NCBI GenBank assembly: GCA_036873135.1
Contig: JAPTYO010000018.1
Span: 4,526,001 to 4,590,000, forward strand
Direction of reading: 5' to 3'
From: Clarkia xantiana subsp. parviflora
Taxonomy: Eukaryota > Streptophyta > Magnoliopsida > Myrtales > Onagraceae
Length of the DNA: 64,000 nt
Position numbers and translations under genes: made by a program. Under the pieces are notes generated by a model that ran no database searches, was not told the origin of the DNA, and saw only the letters and a list, made by a program, of their open reading frames with translations. Positions 32,894 through 45,545 of the stretch are shown here, piece by piece (positions within the stretch are counted from its first letter, which is position 1; the number at the start of each line of letters is the position of its first letter).

Positions 32894-34588
32894 GTTTAAA
32901 ATATTTCACTATAATCTTTTTCAATTTCTTAAAAAATTCATTATGGATACACATCAAAAGATCTCACGCTATTAGAACATGTTTATTTTCTGTCAAATTT
33001 GATACATTCTATAATGAAAGTAACAATTTGCTCATAAATTAAAAATCAACGCATCCATTTTTTTAAAATTAAAATCTATGTATTAATTTATAATTAAACT
33101 AAAATTCAATTAGCGGTTTAGTTATTAACATGTAGATGCTTTATCGGTATCTTTGATCGTCAATATGTTATTTACTTTTTTCATTCTTATTACTAAACAC
33201 ATACTAATGTGGATATATTACAAAATACTTAATTAATAGAAAATATAAATGTTGTTCTGAAAATTAAAATTTATTTTTTAAAGTGAAAGTAATTTCATAT
33301 TTCGAAAACTTAGACAAAACTATGAAAATAAAAATCAAAGCGCATTTTATTAAAATTAAAAATATAACGGACTTGGGCCGAAAAAATATATATTAAGGAC
33401 TAGGCTTTTCTTTTGGGATGGGCCATCACGGAATAGGGTTTTTGGGCCACCACGGACTAGGAGGAGGAGGGTTCAAATCTCCAATTTGTGTGCTCTTATT
33501 TGTGAGCCTAGATGCGAGCCACTCGAATTTGGAGCTCGAACCTCAATTTCAATTTCTTTTCCAATGCTAATTATTAAATTTTTTTTGGTAGAAGAAAAGG
33601 AATGGACTAGTAGCAATGATGACCATAGGTCCATCCCGCTACATAATGTTCGAGCTCTCCTCCTCACTGTTTGAGTTTTTTTCCGACCAGACTTAACGAG
33701 CAATCATCGCATGCACTGGTCTCGTCAACGTAGCTCCACCAGCATTCTAGTATAGTTAAGAGGTCGGCCCGTGCCCAGTTCTACTCGCCCCCTTAATTTC
33801 TTTTTCAATTCTGACTTTTTTATTTTCAATTTTTTTTCCATACATATATATGTTTCTGATGATTTTGATTTAGGGTTAATAACATAAACACAATTATTCT
33901 CAATTTTTTTTTTGTAACTAACTAATATCAAATGTATTGAATATGTTGCTTTTCATTTTTCCGACTGATTTAGTCGTTACGTTTTCATGTAAATTTGATT
34001 TAAATTGTACTGTATAAGAAATAATAACGGTTAAAAACCTAAAAGAAGCCTCGAGCAAAAACAACTCACATACTAAATATGAACTACGTAGTTGTTTGAT
34101 ACATGTGTCATTTGATAAAATTGTATGGAGTCTTCATGAATAATCACTAGTGGATTGATTCGTTCCTGCGGCTCTACTAGAAATTAAACTGCCATAAGTT
34201 GATTTGCTTACAGTAAAGAAGAAGCATATATAAAAAGTAAAAGGAGGCGTCGATTTTGTCTTTTGTAAAAAGAAATTCCAATTTAGGCGACCAGTTTTTT
34301 AGGGGTTTATTTATTATAAAGGATTCCACTACTTCTATGATTTAGTTGTTATTACTTATTATTAAGTAGGTCTGCATCTTTAGGTTTGAATATATAGTTA
34401 AGGTGATTGAAAGTGAAACTGTTTACTTATTTTACATATCTTTTAAATTTTTATTTACTCAAACAAAAACAATTATTTATTCGAAAATGTTAGTAAGTAG
34501 TAACCAACTCGTGCATCCCACACATACTTTTACAACTTAAGTAAATCAATATACGTAGAGTTTATTTATGAATATTTTCAGGAATAGA
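32894..34588. other. AT-rich DNA without genes
   Basis: No supported coding or RNA gene. Short open stretches at 33,470-33,930 have no recognisable domain. Confidence 0.4.
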
Positions 34589-34633
34589 GTAGGCAATATA
34601 CATTTACCAAAAAAAAAAAAGTAGGCAATATAC
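34589..34633. repeat. 13-bp direct repeats around a 19-bp poly(A) insert
   Basis: GTAGGCAATATAC occurs at 34,589-34,601 and again at 34,621-34,633. Between the copies are 'atttacc' and twelve A. A long target duplication plus a poly(A) tail is the signature of target-primed retroposition, here an almost completely truncated LINE or SINE insertion. Confidence 0.6.
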
Positions 34634-35470
34634 TTCTCATGAAAGATATGGATTAATTAGTATTATTGTATGTTGTTAATTAATATATAAGGTACTTATT
34701 GTTTAATTAACTGGAAAAAATGGGGACCAGTCAGAAAATAAACAACATATATATAGAGGAGTGGTGGTGCTAACATGGTGAAAAAGGGATTGGTGAACGA
34801 TTGATTGACAATATTGTCTTCCACACTTCCTTTCAATAGAAAGTGTCCAAATAATTAAATTAATAGGAAAAACAAAATCTAAAACTTTATCCTTCAAATG
34901 GAGATGACGTACTTCAAAAGATGCCCAGTTGATATTTCTTTATAACAATAATACTATAATAGCAATGAAAAGGAACGCGCTCCGCTCCACACCATATGGA
35001 TTCTGAATTGATGATACATACAATCTTTATATTCGTCTCTATTATTACATCTTTCTATCAATCACCATTCAACAGATATTTCATATAAACTAATAGGTTT
35101 TTACTAAACTTCTTTACGTTACTAAAGTCATTAACCAATTTCATTAATTAATCGGGGTATGTATTTTTTCTTTCCACAAGGTATTTGTTGGGCTCTTTAC
35201 AAATTATAAATAAAAATCATCGACATAAAAAAAAACCTTTAACCGTAGCGACACCACGTTTAAGGAAAGTCTCCAAGATGATTCAACTTTCAACCTACCT
35301 AAATGGAAAGGCAACACCAGTGTAATATATTCACACATCCACTATGTGACGAACTTGTTAAGTGTATATGCGTTGAATTATACCACATCAGTTAAAGAAA
35401 TAAGTTGGAGTACTACATAAGATTTATTGGCTATTCTTACTATTACAAATTTGTTTTAGTATTGAACATC
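34634..35470. other. AT-rich spacer before element E
   Basis: Nothing recognised. Confidence 0.4.
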
Positions 35471-35885
35471 AACGGGCATATGCAGTGGACCTGGGCTCGC
35501 TCTCCATTTTTAATCTCCCAACAGACCTACTTGTCACTGGAAGATGTGACAACCTACTTGTCGCCGGGACATGTGACTATACTTTCCTCACCGGGACAGA
35601 CGGTGACTACTTGTCAGCAATGACCGTCTCTCTCAACCAAGGAGAAACCGACTATCGCTGCCCTATGATGGTAAATCATAAAAATGGAGTCATCGCCTAA
35701 AGTCGGTTAGGATCTCTTGTAAATAGTAAGGTTATTGCATTCACTCTTAAGATTACAACATTTATAAACTATATACTAATTTGAGCACCATAAAGGAATC
35801 TCAAGGCAAATCCCTACTCTTCAATTAATATTTCAGGTGTTAGTCGCGGCAGAGCTCAAGAGCATAGACTTTCACGATCCAACAT

Positions 35886-35905
35886 TTGGCACCGTCTGTG
35901 CGAAC
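35886..35905 (+). other. Primer binding site of element E (mutated)
   Basis: The sequence resembles the A/B PBS with substitutions (GGCACC for GGCGCC, TGTGCG for TGTGGG). It directly follows the LTR-like end CCAACA. Confidence 0.65.
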
Positions 35906-36229
35906 TATTGATTCAAAAATTCGTAGCTCCACCCTAAAACGAAAAACCACATCCACAACCTTCCCTACGAAGGACAAGACACCTCTTTCAAACAAAATGC
36001 TCCAGTTGTAAAACACACCGACGAAACCTCAATCGCACTAAAAATATATCCAAGAGATTCACCATAGAATAGAGAGCATAAACTTGTCCGGGCCACGGCA
36101 ATGTACCTCCTAAATATGAGGGTCACGAAACTGATGACTACTTAACCCTCATTAAAGCGTTAGAATCTCTTATGGAAGAAGCCAGAAGACACCGACCCAA
36201 TTCATCTATTTCTCGGGAAAGACAACACA

Positions 36230-38950
36230 TGATTGGGAGGACCATTAAACTACAAGCAGGTGGTCGAGGGTCCAGTTCCGCCAGAGAGATCTACGCCACC
36301 CAATTCTCCACAACTGCCATCTTAGGGAAACGACCAAGATAGTTTAATCAGGACGTCATCAATTTCTCAATTGACGACTTGATGATAAGTCCAAACCCCA
36401 TGAAGATGTCCTAGTCATCACAACATGGATAGCTGACTAGGAAGCCGGAGAATTATTGTATAGAAGGGAAGTTCAACAGACATCCTATGCTTCAATGCAT
36501 TACAAATTTTTGATAACTTGGTGGATTCTCCCTTGGTAGGAACTTCAAGATGACCGACCTACCAAATAGAGGAAATTCGGTTGCAAGTAGTATTGGATAA
36601 AGGGTGGAAGACACTCAGCATGGAATAATTATTTATAGTTGTCGATGCCAAAACTAGATATAACGCAATCCTAGGGAGGGGAACGATCAAATCTAATCAT
36701 ATCGTCCCTTCCACGACGCACCATGTAAAGAGATTCACTACGCTACACGGGATATGGGTATTCAGAGGAGACCAGTCCATCTAGGCATTGCGTTGTTGAT
36801 TCAATGCGACACCGTAACCAAAGAGAGACTTTGGTCATTGTTACTAATTATGACCCTTGTGAAGAAGGAGGACACCCTATCCCGATGGAAAAATTGATGT
36901 CCGTTGAGATATATGGTCCTGACAAGACGATGAGGATAGGGATTGCACTCCCTTAGAAAAACGCTGACAAACTTACTCGACTCATTAGGGAGTATAAATA
37001 ACTTTTTTTTTTTCCAGTAAACCAAGCGACATGCCAGGGATTACTCGGGATATCATTTCCCGTGATTGAAGATAGACTCGACGATACGACCAGTAACTCA
37101 AAGAAGAAGATTCATGAGGGCAGACAAGAAAGTGACGATACAATAAAGAGGTTCGAAAACCATTCTACGCCGGCTTCATCAAACAAATAAGTTTTCAAAC
37201 GTGCTTCTTTAAGCCTGTTTTTGTAAGAAAATCCAATCGAAAATGGTGAATGTGTGTTGACTTTCGAGATCTTAACATTGCATGCCCTAATGATACTTAA
37301 CCTCTATCAAGAATTGATTAGCTCGTCGATGCCACCTCATCACATGAAATTGTAAGCTTCATGTACACATACTCCGGTTATAACCAAAATACAAATGCAT
37401 CCAGCAGACGAGACACACACGGGATTCTACGCGGATAATGATATATACCACAACAAGGTGATGTCATTTGGACCGATCAACAATGGGGAAACATACTAAC
37501 GCATGGTCAACAAACTATTAAGCCAATGCTGGGATGCAACATGGAAGCATATGTTGACGACATGTTGGTCAAATCCAATCATAGAAATGATCACATGGAG
37601 GGCTTAGCTGAGGCATTTTCATGTCCGTGTGTGCATAATATTATGCTAAATCCTACCAAATATGCCTTCGGAGTCCAATTAGAAAAATTATATGGGTTCA
37701 TGGTGAGCCAACGAGGCATCGAAGCTAACCTTGAGAAGGTTGCGGTGATCGAGGGGATGGCATCGCCAAAATGTCATAAAGAATTCCAATGTCTCAACGG
37801 AAGATTGACGGCACTGGGAATATTGTTGGACTACTCTGGTGATAAGTTGTTGCATGTCTTCAAAGTATTCAAAGCCAATAAAAAGTTTGGATGAAAAATG
37901 TAGTGTTAATAATTTTTTCAACAATTTAAAATCCACATACATTCCCTTCCGTCGGTTTCCAAAGCTCTCCCTGAAGATCCATTTTCCTCTACATAAGCGA
38001 AAGGCAAATCGTTGTAAGTTCCGTTTTGATTAAAGAAGTGATAATGTCAAACCTCTTGATTATTATGTCACAAATTATTTAGCCTCGTCGAGGCCAACTA
38101 TATAGAGATTGAAAAGTATCTATATGCATTACTAATAGCAGCAAGAAAGCTATGAACCAAGTTTCATGCCTACGAGATCACAGTACTCAGTAATCAACCT
38201 CGGAAACATCTGCTCCAGAAACTAAATGGTTAATCGAGTTATGAGAGCTTCATGTACATCTCCTGCCTCGAAAATCAATCGAAGTACAAGCATTCGCTGA
38301 ATTTATCTCCAAAAAAACCTTTGCCTCCGACGTTGAGCCAATCGTTAGACAACCAAACAACGTAAAGGCAAAGCCATAAAATGATGCAACAACACCCTAG
38401 CCTGACTCTTGTTTACCTATGAATCCACTTCTACGCATGGATGTGGGACATGTCTAGTTTTGACACCACCTGATGGAGAACCAATACGGTATGCTTTGGC
38501 GTTGCTCACGGGTCTCAAAATAGCCAAAATCATATGCATCACCAAGTTAAAAGACTGTTACGACTCCCAGCTGATCGTCAACCGAACTAAAGGTACATAT
38601 GCCGCCAAGTCTAAGAACATGAAGAAATACTCGGGAGAAGTACAACAACTAATCAGGGACTTTTGTGCGACATGCATATCAACCATCGATTTGGCTCAGT
38701 GTATCATGCGCAGAAAAATGGTCAAGAGGAAGCCACTAGTTACATAATCCTAAATGGTTTAAAAAAGAGTCGCTGCCTCTAAAGGTAACTGGGTGGAAGA
38801 GTTAGACCAAGTACTTTAGGCTTTACGAACCACACCAAAGATAGCAACATGTGAAACTCCTTTAGCAGGGTCTATGGATCTGAAGCAGACTCACCTATTG
38901 AAGTAGCCAACATCTCTCAAAGTTTCGTTACCTACATTAATCACCAAAAT
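36230..38950 (+). pseudogene. Element E gag-pol remains
   Basis: Around 36,230-36,350 the frame gives G-G-R-G-S-S-S-A-R-E-I-Y-A-T and I-L-G-K-R, matching the gag/protease linker of A. RT appears at 37,526-37,894 with EAYVDDMLVKS, LNPTKYAFGV and GFMVSQRGIE. The second RNase H is at 38,409-38,680 (GEPIRYALAL, LIVNRTKGTYAAKS), with the TDGS site changed to YEST. The integrase end at 38,740-38,950 has NGLKKRV and ALRTTPK blocks with stops. Multiple frameshifts; an old fossil. Confidence 0.78.
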
Positions 38951-38956
38951 GAAAAG

Positions 38957-39619
38957 TGTTGGATCCTGTACTAGGTGGAGTGTCGGATCCTAGCAATGAC
39001 GTTGGAAGAATGCCTCGGGTCGCTCACTCTTCGGGTCTTCGCATGTGTCGGGATCGTGCGTCTCCGTATACCTGCACGAGGGGCAGTATCACACACCATA
39101 TAGGGGGGGGGGTTGGAGTGCGATGAACCCTCTCCGAAGCTTAAATCAGGTATTTTAGAGAGAGAAAGTAAGAGAGATGGCAGAGCTTCCGCTGTCAACT
39201 TAGTTGTGAAATGAATGATCAAGGCTCCTATTTATAGGGAACCTTGGAATCAAACCGGGTTTTGAACGGTCCAACGTTGGTTCAATGCAAAGTATGAACC
39301 GAGCGTAGACGGGAGTAAAGCTAACATCGGGAGGGTTTGCACGTGCAGTGTTTAAGAAGGGGTTTACGCGTCATTAATAGGAGGAATCCGGAATATCCCG
39401 GGGTATCGCACGGATCCCGGGAGGTCCGTGGTAACGGGACAATCCGGAGGGTCGGATTGTAATGAAAATCCGGACGCGGCGAAAGTCTGGGGCGCGTAGG
39501 CGCGTGCCCCGGACCTTTAAGTACTCGCGGGTGAATAATTCGAAACCGTTTAGTGGGTTTGACGTGTATACGAAGTCCGAATAATTTAAAACGAACCTGA
39601 ATCAGACGTATACCCATCA
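38957..39619 (-). repeat. 3' LTR of element D
   Basis: 663 bp. It starts (minus) TGATGGGTATACG and ends GGATCCAACA. TATA box CCTATAAATAG at 39,228-39,238 (minus), the same core as C at 58,772. The first 45 or so bases align with the LTR start of C. Confidence 0.85.
39228..39238 (-). promoter_or_regulatory. LTR TATA box of element D
   Basis: Minus-strand CCTATAAATAG; conserved in the LTR of C. Confidence 0.65.
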
Positions 39620-39821
39620 TTTTCCCCCGAGTCAAGTGGTGGCATGACCCCATCTTGACTCTATTTTCGATAGAGTATACGTTCGATTTAAGTTTGGGTG
39701 TTACCTCGAGATGGACTTATTATCCGTCGGCGCGTGGACCTTATTATGATGTATCCTTCCTTGGACTTGGAAGGGAGTAATCGTATCTGTCGACATGATT
39801 AGTGTAGCAAGCATATATATA

Positions 39822-39845
39822 TATATATATATATGACATATACGT
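39822..39845. repeat. (AT)n microsatellite
   Basis: Twelve AT dinucleotides inside element D, between the LTR and the antisense gene. Confidence 0.9.
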
Positions 39846-40202
39846 ATATGACAATCCTAGTCCGTGTATGCGATCATGGATATGAATGCTAACACATATA
39901 TGATTATGACGTACATGTGTACGAGAGTCGGCATACGATATGTAACTTTATGAAATTAAATCATATAAGTATGGGCATGTATATATGCGATAATATGGAT
40001 AAGAGTATATGCACGTCGGGGTTGTAATTGCAACACGTGACATGGACATGTAAACGTTTCGACCCCTGCTAATAGTTTAGCACATTCTTTGCATAGGTGT
40101 ATGCGTGTATGCATGGATATGTAAACATACATAGGGGTTAGGAATTTCCTCCAAAAGGAGATAGAAAAAAATATGGAAGGGGAAAGATGTTACCTATAGG
40201 TG

Positions 40203-40210
40203 TATATAAA
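40203..40210 (+). promoter_or_regulatory. Candidate TATA box of the antisense gene in D
   Basis: TATATAAA on the plus strand, followed by a CT-rich stretch ('ctccacactttgtcttctccc') and a GC-rich leader with a possible donor GTATGT at 40,460. It sits at the same place relative to the gene as the motif at 8,999 in A. Confidence 0.5.
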
Positions 40211-40919
40211 GGAGTGAATTCAAATATCTCCACACTTTGTCTTCTCCCTTTTTAGAATTGTCTTCTCCATTTTTTAGAGAGTAAGTGATTTAGCACCCAA
40301 TCCACCCCACAACCCACACCCTTCCCGTCACCGGCCAACCACCACTCACTGGAAGGCCCGGCTTGTGGCGACTAGTCCAGCGACGGCAAGGGCGGTGGAC
40401 GGCCACGGCCACGGCGGCGCAGCGGGCGGAGCTTCGGTCGGCATTTCCGGCGACGATTCGGGTATGTAACCTCATTTTTTGTGGTGATCCGGTTTTTTGG
40501 AGTTGATTAGAACCATTTCCAGGTATGCTAATGCCTCTACTTGCATCAATTTGGCTAATCTTTGCCTTGATTTGAACTTGATCATCCATGCCAACCAAGT
40601 GTTTGATGAAATGCCTAGCATAGTTAAGCATAGCAAAAAATAGCATAAAAATGGCTAAGTGTTTTACCACTTGTATGTATAGTGTAGGGATGATACTTCC
40701 CCTCTTGATTGCCATCTTTGATTGCCAAATGAATTGTTGTGACATGTATGTACACACTTGGTTGTATGGAGATGCTTGTAGCTATAGCTAAGCTTTGTAT
40801 TCCCAGGGGGGGGTGTATGTATGTATGTATCCATATCCTACACATGTTAGATAAGCATATGCATATAGGTGTCAGTGCTATGAGTATATTTGCACTTATT
40901 ACCTTAGGGGATTTGCCTT

Positions 40920-41180
40920 AGGCTATGTAGGTGAACATAGATGCATGTAAGCATTCGTAGATACACATGAGCATGTGTAGGTGCATGTACGCACATGTTG
41001 GCACTCATAGGTACATGTAAGTGCATGCGTGCACATATAGTTGTACATAGGCACATAGAGTGGTGCATGAACACATACTAGTGTATGCAAACACATATAG
41101 TTGGGCGCGGGTGTATGTAGGTACTCGCGGATACGTAGGCGTACATAGACATGTGTAGGTGTGCATACGCACATGTAGAT
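40920..41180. repeat. Degenerate 'cacatgtaggtgcatg' minisatellite
   Basis: Many imperfect short repeats built from 'cacat.taggtgcatg' lie in what I interpret as the long 5'-leader intron of the antisense gene of D. Confidence 0.65.
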
Positions 41181-41445
41181 CGCATAAGTGTTGGGACGAG
41201 GCCCTTACTAACATAGAGTTTCCCCCGTATAGAGGATGTTCGCTATGTAGTTGTTGAACACTTATAGATTTGTAAGCATGATGTTGCCCCGAGCGGGGGG
41301 TGTTCTTTGCATAGTGGTTGTTAACACGTTGTGTGTACGTGTATGCATTGAACGGGTTGTAGTTGTATCCTTGTAGGAGTTGTATTGTGAGAAGCTGGGG
41401 CATCCATCCTTAGGATTACCTTCTCGACTTGCTGGCTTTGTGAAC

Positions 41446-43971
41446 ATGATTAAGTCTCATATTCCTACCCCTTCTGTTAGATTTCTTTCTTATTCGGATT
41501 CAGATTCCGAGTCGGAGTCTTCGGAGTTTACGGATTCTTCCGAACCGGAAACCATGGATGATATACCTTCTTCCTCCGAACAGGAGCCTCGCGTGGAGTT
41601 AGTGGACTTGGTGCAAACCTTTGCGGGTAACAAATTGGATCGTGATGAATATCATCGCCTCATCGTTCGTTCTGGGCTTTGTCCTTTGGGAGATGCATTC
41701 TTCCCGTTTGATATTATCACTGATGTTAGTCTGGGAATTCCGACTGTGCTTCTGGATGATTTGTCGGCTATTTACGCCTCCCAGATTCGAATGGGATTGT
41801 GCTTCCCTTACTGTTCGGACCTGCGGAAGTTGTGTCGTTATTATAGGATATCTCCTCTTGATCTTTCACCTGCTGTAATACGGTACTGGGTTTGCTTCCG
41901 AGTACTATGCCATCGACAGTTCTGGAGTTACTCGACCTTACTCTTTCGATGCTTCTTCCGGCTCCAGCATTCGGATTCATCTGGGGTATGCCCTATTTCT
42001 ATCCGCTGGCCTTTGATGAGGGGGAAGGAGTTTGCTGATCTTGGATTGGGCGAAGTGAAGTGGGATAGCACCCTTCATTTTGTTACTGCTGTCGATCGGT
42101 CGAAGAGTCATTGGCACAGACACTATTTCTTTACTAACGATCCCGGGATGACTTGGTGTATTATTCGGATTACGAAACCTGATCCCATGCCGGTTTTCGT
42201 GAATTATCCGAGTCTGACAAAGCAGCGATGAAGAAGGTGCATCGGGTGCACAAGGCGCGTGCATACACGGCCTTGTCTTGTGTGAAGGAGCGACATTTGC
42301 GCAGGGCTGGGATTTACACTCCTCCTTCGGGAGGTACTTCGGTATGTTATGAACCTTTATAACTTCATTGTGTTGTGGTGTAGGTTGGTATCATGGAAAA
42401 AATTCCCGCTTGCAGGCGGGCTCTCAGGGTGGTGCTGCTCCTGCTGCACGTAGTGGTCGCACGGATGTGTCTGCTGTTCTCCAGGGCATGAAGCCTAGAC
42501 GTGGTAAAGGGAGTGCGGGTAAGTTGTATATTTGCGAGGTTGCTTTACTTGTCTGTGTTCAATGATTTTGTTTTATCTTGCTTTGTTCTTATTTGTAGGT
42601 CGATCCCCACTCGTGGCGGAATGAGTTGTCACGGCTGTCGACACTCCGCCTCGGGCCAAGGCGAAGCGTCCCGACTCCAAGGTACGGCCCTCGAGCGATC
42701 CTAAGTGGCCTAAGTCTGGCAATGGCGAGGCTTCGAGAACTCCTCTTAATAAAGGGAAAGGAATTGAGGCCCGCGTGCCTGCCGTACCTGTGATGTCTGC
42801 CCGGTCGAGGGACCGGACTTCGGAGGAGGGGGCTCCCCGCGCAGGTATATTGGTTGTTCTTGTATTGCTGCTATACTTGGTGTATTTGGATCTTCTTGTT
42901 TATCTTTGCATATGTTTATAGCTGTTCCGCCTGTTGCTGCCCTTACTCGGGCCGAGTTGGTTTGTCCTTCCAAGGACTCTGTCGTTGGTGATGAGTGGGT
43001 ACCCTTCTCTGCTGGAGGACCTCGCTTTTCGAAGGATGTTAGCTTGACCACTCCCGAGGTGGGAGTTCGTGTTTTTCAGCAGGTTATTCCTCCCGGGGAT
43101 CGGAGGATTCACCTGAGTGATTCTGAGGGTGCGCAAGCATGTGCTGAGGGTGCACTGTCATGCCTTGCTCCCGTGAGTATTTATTCTTACTCCTTCATGC
43201 TTTGTATGTATGCTTGTCTTTGTTGCTAAAACTTACTTGTTGTTGATTCTTGTAGGTTGCCATTCAGATGGCCAACCTCTCTTCCTTTGTGATTGAACTC
43301 GCAAAGGAGAAGAAGACTTTTATGGAGAAGTGTGACATTGCCTGTCTCGAGGCAGAGGGTTCTAAGGAGAATGCGAGCATCTTGGATATGAAGGTTGTTG
43401 ACCTACAGGTGGAGAGTTCCACTCGTCAGGCTCGGATTGTGGCACTCTAGTCTGATATTGCCGCCCTTCAGGCGAAGGCCGTTGCAGATAGCGCGGATCA
43501 TGATCTCGCCTTGCGGGCCATGAAGGAGAAGTCTCTTGCGGACGAAAGGTTATAGGTGTTGCGGAGTACAAGGCCTCCGAGTCTTATCATGCTGAAGTCC
43601 TGGCTGGTGCGGATGATGTGTTTTATGACTCTATTGAGGGTCTTATCGAGCAGGTATATGCTCTTGTTCCGAACTTGCGTTTTGATCAGTTGGGTCCGTA
43701 TTCCAAGTTTGCCACTGGGCATGTGGCTGCCTTGGGACTTAGAGACAGGATTGCTGCCTCGCCTGTTGTGATAGATCCTCCCCCTCCCCCCCCTGTTGTT
43801 GAGTATGTCCCTGCCATGGTTGTTATCGAAGCTGACACCCGTGAGTACGAGTTGATGTTAAATGATGCTGGATATCCGATTATTGTGGAGGGTACCACGT
43901 TTGGAGAGGATGTTCCCGGGGCATGCGGAGATTCCGTTGATGGTGGTGCTCCTGATGTGGCGTCAGGTTGA
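41446..43971 (+). pseudogene. Antisense spliced gene of element D
   Basis: Candidate exons: 41,374-42,341 (ATG at 41,446), 42,416-42,518, 42,599-42,844, 42,922-43,172 and 43,256-43,971, all with GT/AG borders (donors GTATGT, GTAAGT, GTATAT, GTGAGT). The first holds an acidic Ser-rich start and the PF04195-like domain: LCFPYCSDLRKLCRYYRISP, then RYWVCFRVLCHRQFW and W-H-R-H-Y-F-F. The middle is Pro/Lys-rich. The last exon is coiled coil, then ALVPNLRFDQLGPYSKFA, also present in C. Breaks: a frame change near 42,215, TAG at 43,448-43,450, and a stop with frame change near 43,553. Same family and orientation as in A and B; function unknown. Confidence 0.72.
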
Positions 43972-44348
43972 GTGTTTGTTTTCACAAACTCTTTGTATAT
44001 AGTTTTGGCTCCCCATGTTTGGGTTGAGGTTTCTTGTTGGGGTGTTATCCCTTTGAACCCTTTATGTTTATGTTTCTATGTTTTGACGTTGTCATATGAG
44101 ACCTGTCGTGAATGGTTTAGTAATGCATGGTGATATGGTAGTAATATTTCATACCTTTGTGTTTTGTGATTGTCCATGTGGTGTGGACTATAGAGTAGAG
44201 TTGAGACTCGTCCTCTTTTTGGATGTGGCATCCGTAGTTGTTGTTTTTAGACATATGTCCTTGTATCGCGTGCTCCTCTTGGGTATACTAAGGCATGGCG
44301 AGATGCATGTGTATTAGACACATATGTTGTATGCTTGCTATATTCCAT

Positions 44349-44545
44349 GAGTAGTAATGTTCAAGACTTAAGAGTGACACTTAGCATTTGTAGGTAGTAA
44401 CGCGTAAGGCCAATGTCCCGGTACTTGGCATTTGTGAGTAGTAATGCACAAGTCCTTAGAGTGACCCTTGCCATTTATGAGTAGTAATGCACAAGGTCGT
44501 TTTTCCGGTACTTGGCATTTATGAGTAGTGCCCAAGACCCATGTA
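44349..44545. repeat. Short tandem repeats ('cttggcatttgtgagtagtaatg')
   Basis: Three to four imperfect units of about 45-55 bp in the 3' region of D. Confidence 0.7.
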
Positions 44546-44592
44546 TACACGCGAGCGTGTTGTTTCGACAAGGCGAAACCTTAGTTTTTACC

Positions 44593-45140
44593 GTCTTTAG
44601 TCCACTCTAAGGCGACGTTGTTACAAGACGCTACTTGTTAATTTGATATGTTTTTCCATCCGTTATTTGGGAACTCCCCGCGTAACATTGTTGCAGGGTG
44701 TTCTGTTGGCTAACCCAATTACTTTCCTTGCGATGCTTGTACGCCTCCACTTTGTTAGTCAAAGGGACACGATGAAGGTCGTGTGATACGCCTTGTAGTT
44801 TATCCCGTCTTTCGGACCATTCCGAAGCGACGTTGTAGCAAGAAACGACTTGCCAATTTTTGAATGTGTTTTGATCCGCTGTTTGGGTACCCCCGTTATA
44901 GCGTTAAGGCGAGGTGTTCCTTGGCTAGTCCTTGTACTGACCTTGCGATGCTACTACACCTCATCCTGGTTATTCCAGGGGGCTGTACAAGTTTGTATTG
45001 CACAACTTGTAGTTTTTTCTGTGTCTTGGACCATTCCAAGGCAACGTTGTGGCAAGACACTACTTGCTTGATCGGAGTGTTTTATTTCCGTTATTTGTTC
45101 ACAAACAAGATAACATTTTACAAGACTCGACTTGTATAAT
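44593..45140. repeat. About 215-bp tandem repeat in element D
   Basis: The landmark 'gtctt..gaccattc.aagg.gacgttgt..caag' begins at 44,593, 44,807 and 45,023 (spacing 214 and 216), with a partial further copy. A reverse-complement relative occurs in C around 62,575-62,720, as expected since C is on the other strand. Confidence 0.8.
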
Positions 45141-45251
45141 TGGTGAGTTTTTCGCTGCGTTGAGTATCGCGACGATTGTTGTCTACGCTCCTGCTGGCGT
45201 AGAGTGTTGGTACGTAATAATGAACGCTACTTGTGGGTAGTAGTAGGTTCC

Positions 45252-45545
45252 CATGGGGTTGCCCTCGTATAGAGGATGTCGCGCCATGTATATGTTTAGC
45301 AATCTATACTGGGTGTCTCGTTCCTCAGTAAGATGTCATGGGGTTGCCCTCGAATAGAGGATGTCTCGCCATACAAGTGTTTAGTAATCTATACTGGGTG
45401 TCTCGTTCCTCAGTAAGATATCATGGGGTTGCCCTATTATTGAGGATGTCGCGCCATTTAATAGATAAGAATCTCTTGGTTGAAAAAATCCAAGGAATGA
45501 GTGTTGTAATCATGGGGTTTCCCCCGAGTGGGGATGTCGCGCCAT
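45252..45545. repeat. About 86-bp tandem repeat in element D
   Basis: 'catggggttgccctc' begins at 45,252, 45,337, 45,422 and 45,511. The unit includes 'gaggatgtcgcgccat'. Related reverse-complement units are at 62,205-62,400 in C. Confidence 0.85.

Larger units (their letters stand above)
35471..38956 (+). mobile_element. Decayed Ty3/gypsy (Tat-type) element E, 5' part
   Basis: A plus-strand element. An LTR-like stretch ends 'cacgatccaaca' at 35,884, followed by a PBS-like TTGGCACCGTCTGTGCGAAC (35,886-35,905; one change from the PBS core of A). Gag end, protease, RT, second RNase H and integrase C-terminus can then be read in order with many frame breaks, until element D cuts in at 38,957. 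The left edge of the LTR is uncertain. The 3' part is not in the window next to D. Confidence 0.75.

Noticed and set aside
33470..33931. Possible small genes in the AT-rich spacer
   Set aside because: Short, no recognisable motif, low-complexity Lys/Asn-rich translation.
39100..39116. Homopolymer G run as a special structure
   Set aside because: A simple run in the D LTR; a G-quadruplex would need four runs.
40290..40757. Minus-strand frame of 155 codons in D
   Set aside because: It opposes the GC-rich leader of the antisense gene and shows no domain; probably chance.
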